64,000 bases of DNA. Source: Phanerochaete sordida (taxonomy: Eukaryota; Basidiomycota; Agaricomycetes; Polyporales; Phanerochaetaceae). How positions within the stretch are numbered: position 1 is the stretch's first letter; each line of letters begins with the position of its first letter. The notes beneath the pieces are model-generated. The model was not told where the DNA came from and did not search any database. It saw nothing but the letters and a program-made list of their open reading frames with translations. Below are positions 62,073-64,000 of the stretch, piece after piece. The position numbers and the translations under genes are program-made. Where the stretch lies: contig BPQB01000004.1 in the NCBI GenBank assembly GCA_019973155.2, positions 496,001-560,000 of the forward strand, written 5' to 3'.

Positions 62073-64000
62073 CAGCAAAATATGAGGATAGATGTATCTC
62101 GGTTTACCACAGACCGTGTGGTATACCCGCCCCAACCGCAGAATAGACATATATACCGCAATATATCGCGGTATGCCAGGACCTTTCGCAGACGGACCGA
62201 TAAACCGCTACATCTGCGGTTGGGACAGATTTACCGCGGTAAACCGCGAGATACCGCGATACCTTGCAGCGCGCCTACGTCACCCTCGATGGGCACACGG
62301 CGTGACGGTCACGAAGAACGACTTCTCGCTCCCGTCACCGAAGACACGCCAGGGCCCAGCTCTGGCACCCCGCCCTTCATGACGGCCCAAGGTACATACG
62401 CCTGCCCTAAAGCGACGCTTTGGGGCATGCCGTCATGCAATAAACGGTCGACGGCGACCACCCGTCCCCAATTTCTCCCCTTGCCTCCTCCCTCCACCTC
62501 TCCGCCTTCCAAAGCTCCCATTCTTTGGCCGCGGTGCGTCTCGCGCTAATTCTTAGCTATCTACCTGACGCATATAGCCATCTTCGTGCGAGACTTATGT
62601 GACAACGACGATGGACGCGCGGCGTCGCATCGCGGCACTACTAACCAGCCGTCTTGAGCACATACTTTCCCCCTTGGTTATGTAACATGCTAACATCACT
62701 CCCAGGAGCTTTACATGGACAGCACTACGACACGGCGCCCCCGAGATGTCGCGTAATTCGCGAACGTCAAGGTCACAGGCTACATTGTTGGTGCGTCATC
62801 CCTCTCGTCCTTGCGCGCTGGCACTTCACTGAACGCACACGGAGGCGTCGTCCAAGGCGCGCGTCGCCTCTTCTCAACACGTCCACTGTCTTCCGGGCGC
62901 GTTCGGCAGCTGCACAATCTGCAGCGCCAAGCCGCTGTATCCGGCGCACTTGACCCGCCGCTATTGCACGTTCAGCTCATATGATTTGTAGATGCATCCG
63001 CCGCGTGCAGTCAACTGGAAGCTCGGCGGAACAGCTTCGCTGGGCGAACTCGATCCGAACCTATACACAGCACCGCCGACTATCAGCCCTACATGAACGA
63101 GGCGCGCGAGGACTGGACCGTCAAGACAGTGAGCGCACTCCGCCCTCTTTATTACGCGTACGACTGCTGATTCTCGATTGCAGGGTTCCAGATGCAGGTT
63201 CGTGTGCACGAAGTCGTCTCGGGCACCGTCGCGCCGTAGTCGACAATAGCATATTCGGCGGTCGCGCGGGTTGTTGGACGTTCCGTGCGCCTTACCATCG
63301 CCACTCTGTCTACAGTGCTGACCTATTACGCTGTGTGCGCGACAGAAGTGGACATTGCGCTGCACTTCCAGTTTGCATAGTCGTCCTGCATTACCGAGAT
63401 TCCCTGTATTATACCCTCTCCACCAGAAATCTGATAATACATTACATTTACCGCATTAATGCAGTGGCATAAATTCGGGACCTGACGATGTGATACCGGA
63501 AGGGTGGGCCACAGGGCTTACGGGCCTTGAGGCCTCGCGATATACCGCGGTATATCTGCCATATCGCGGTGTACCGCGGTAAATTTGGCGATCTGCGGTC
63601 AGACCGGTTCCCCGCAGACAGCGTGATAAGATTAGGGGAGGACGGAGGTTTCACGATATCTAACTGGTAACTGCGATACGGGTGGTATGTCGCGATCCTA
63701 GCGGTATCTAGCGGTATCTTATGCCGTTCATTCTGTATAAAAAATCAATACCGCAAACATAGTGGTCATACCGCACACTTTGGGCTGTCCCCAGCGTCAA
63801 AGCTCCCTAGACGCACGGAGGACGCGACGTCGGGAGCTCCCGACGCTGATTATGTAATCTTCGTGTTTCCGTCGTCGTATGTCGCGAAGCCTTGCGCGAG
63901 CCATTTCTCAATACCCTTGCTGTATATGACAGCCTCAATTATAGCCCTTCAGGTGGCCTCTTATAACTGAGCTTGTGTCAGGCAATATCTTAGAGGCCCT
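62073..64000. other. Terminal gene-poor region containing the GCGGTA inverted-repeat element
   Basis: 1.9 kb. Apart from the element at 62116-63776 I see no supported gene; frames of up to 237 codons cross the repeat and lack motifs. The last ~220 bp are unremarkable. Confidence 0.5.
62116..63776. mobile_element. Candidate non-autonomous DNA element with diverged inverted repeats
   Basis: The left boundary GTGTGGTATAC (62116-62126) and the reverse complement of the right boundary GTGCGGTATGA (ending 63776) correspond. About 110-180 bp inward both sides hold ATTTACCGCGGTA (left plus strand, right minus strand) in a dense array of ACCGC/GCGGTAT words (62101-62272 and 63534-63776). The ~1.25 kb between them has no transposase-like frame. 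Two independent insertions in opposite orientation are the alternative. No convincing target-site duplication was seen, so edges are approximate. Confidence 0.5.

Noticed and set aside
62981..63472. Possible gene inside the GCGGTA element (transposase?)
   Set aside because: No DDE, hAT or helicase motif could be seen; the frame is short and ends in simple sequence.

Overview
This window looks like nuclear DNA from a filamentous basidiomycete, most likely a mushroom-forming Agaricomycete. The evidence is the gene structure (many introns of about 48-75 nt with GT..AG ends and CTGAC/CTAAC-like branch sites, densely packed genes) and the gene content (D-amino-acid oxidase, sphingolipid delta-4 desaturase, a SUZ12-like Polycomb subunit, listerin, PDS5, and a large F-box expansion). 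I could not place it to species. No bacterial, viral, rRNA, tRNA or CRISPR feature was found.

Left part (1-13.9 kb): housekeeping and metabolic genes. In order these are the 3' end of an SH3-domain (Ysc84/Lsb3-like) protein, a D-amino-acid oxidase, a Nudix hydrolase of the MTH1 type, a sphingolipid delta-4 desaturase, a SUZ12-like VEFS-box zinc-finger protein, a divergent F-box protein, a SPRY-domain protein with an 18-nt microexon and a GC-AG intron, and an RluA-family RNA pseudouridine synthase. Splice models were built by keeping the reading frame and protein-family motifs across each junction.

Centre and right (14-62 kb): an array of 16 paralogous F-box genes (14 intact, 2 broken). Almost all are single-exon, about 430-550 codons, with one layout: a short N-terminal coiled coil, an F-box starting near residue 54, a leucine-rich middle, and a conserved C-terminal 'PLKE..LG' block. 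Four lie on the minus strand (14.1-21.0 kb), seven on plus (33.9-46.7 kb) and five on minus (52.3-62.1 kb). Between the groups sit conserved intron-rich genes: LTN1/listerin (20 exons), a small conserved-looking charged protein, and PDS5 (17 exons). The F-box proteins are probably substrate receptors of SCF ubiquitin ligases. The variable middle and the presence of pseudogenes suggest a fast-turnover recognition family, but no substrate can be read from the sequence.

Mobile and repeat DNA lies between the genes: a 748-bp foldback element (24384-25131), a GC-rich palindromic insertion that supplies the last ~65 codons of one F-box gene (39147-39491), and a 1.66-kb stretch bounded by diverged inverted repeats rich in GCGGTA (62116-63776). 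The best candidate for something undescribed is the coiled-coil/F-box/LRR array itself, including a short upstream motif shared by several members.
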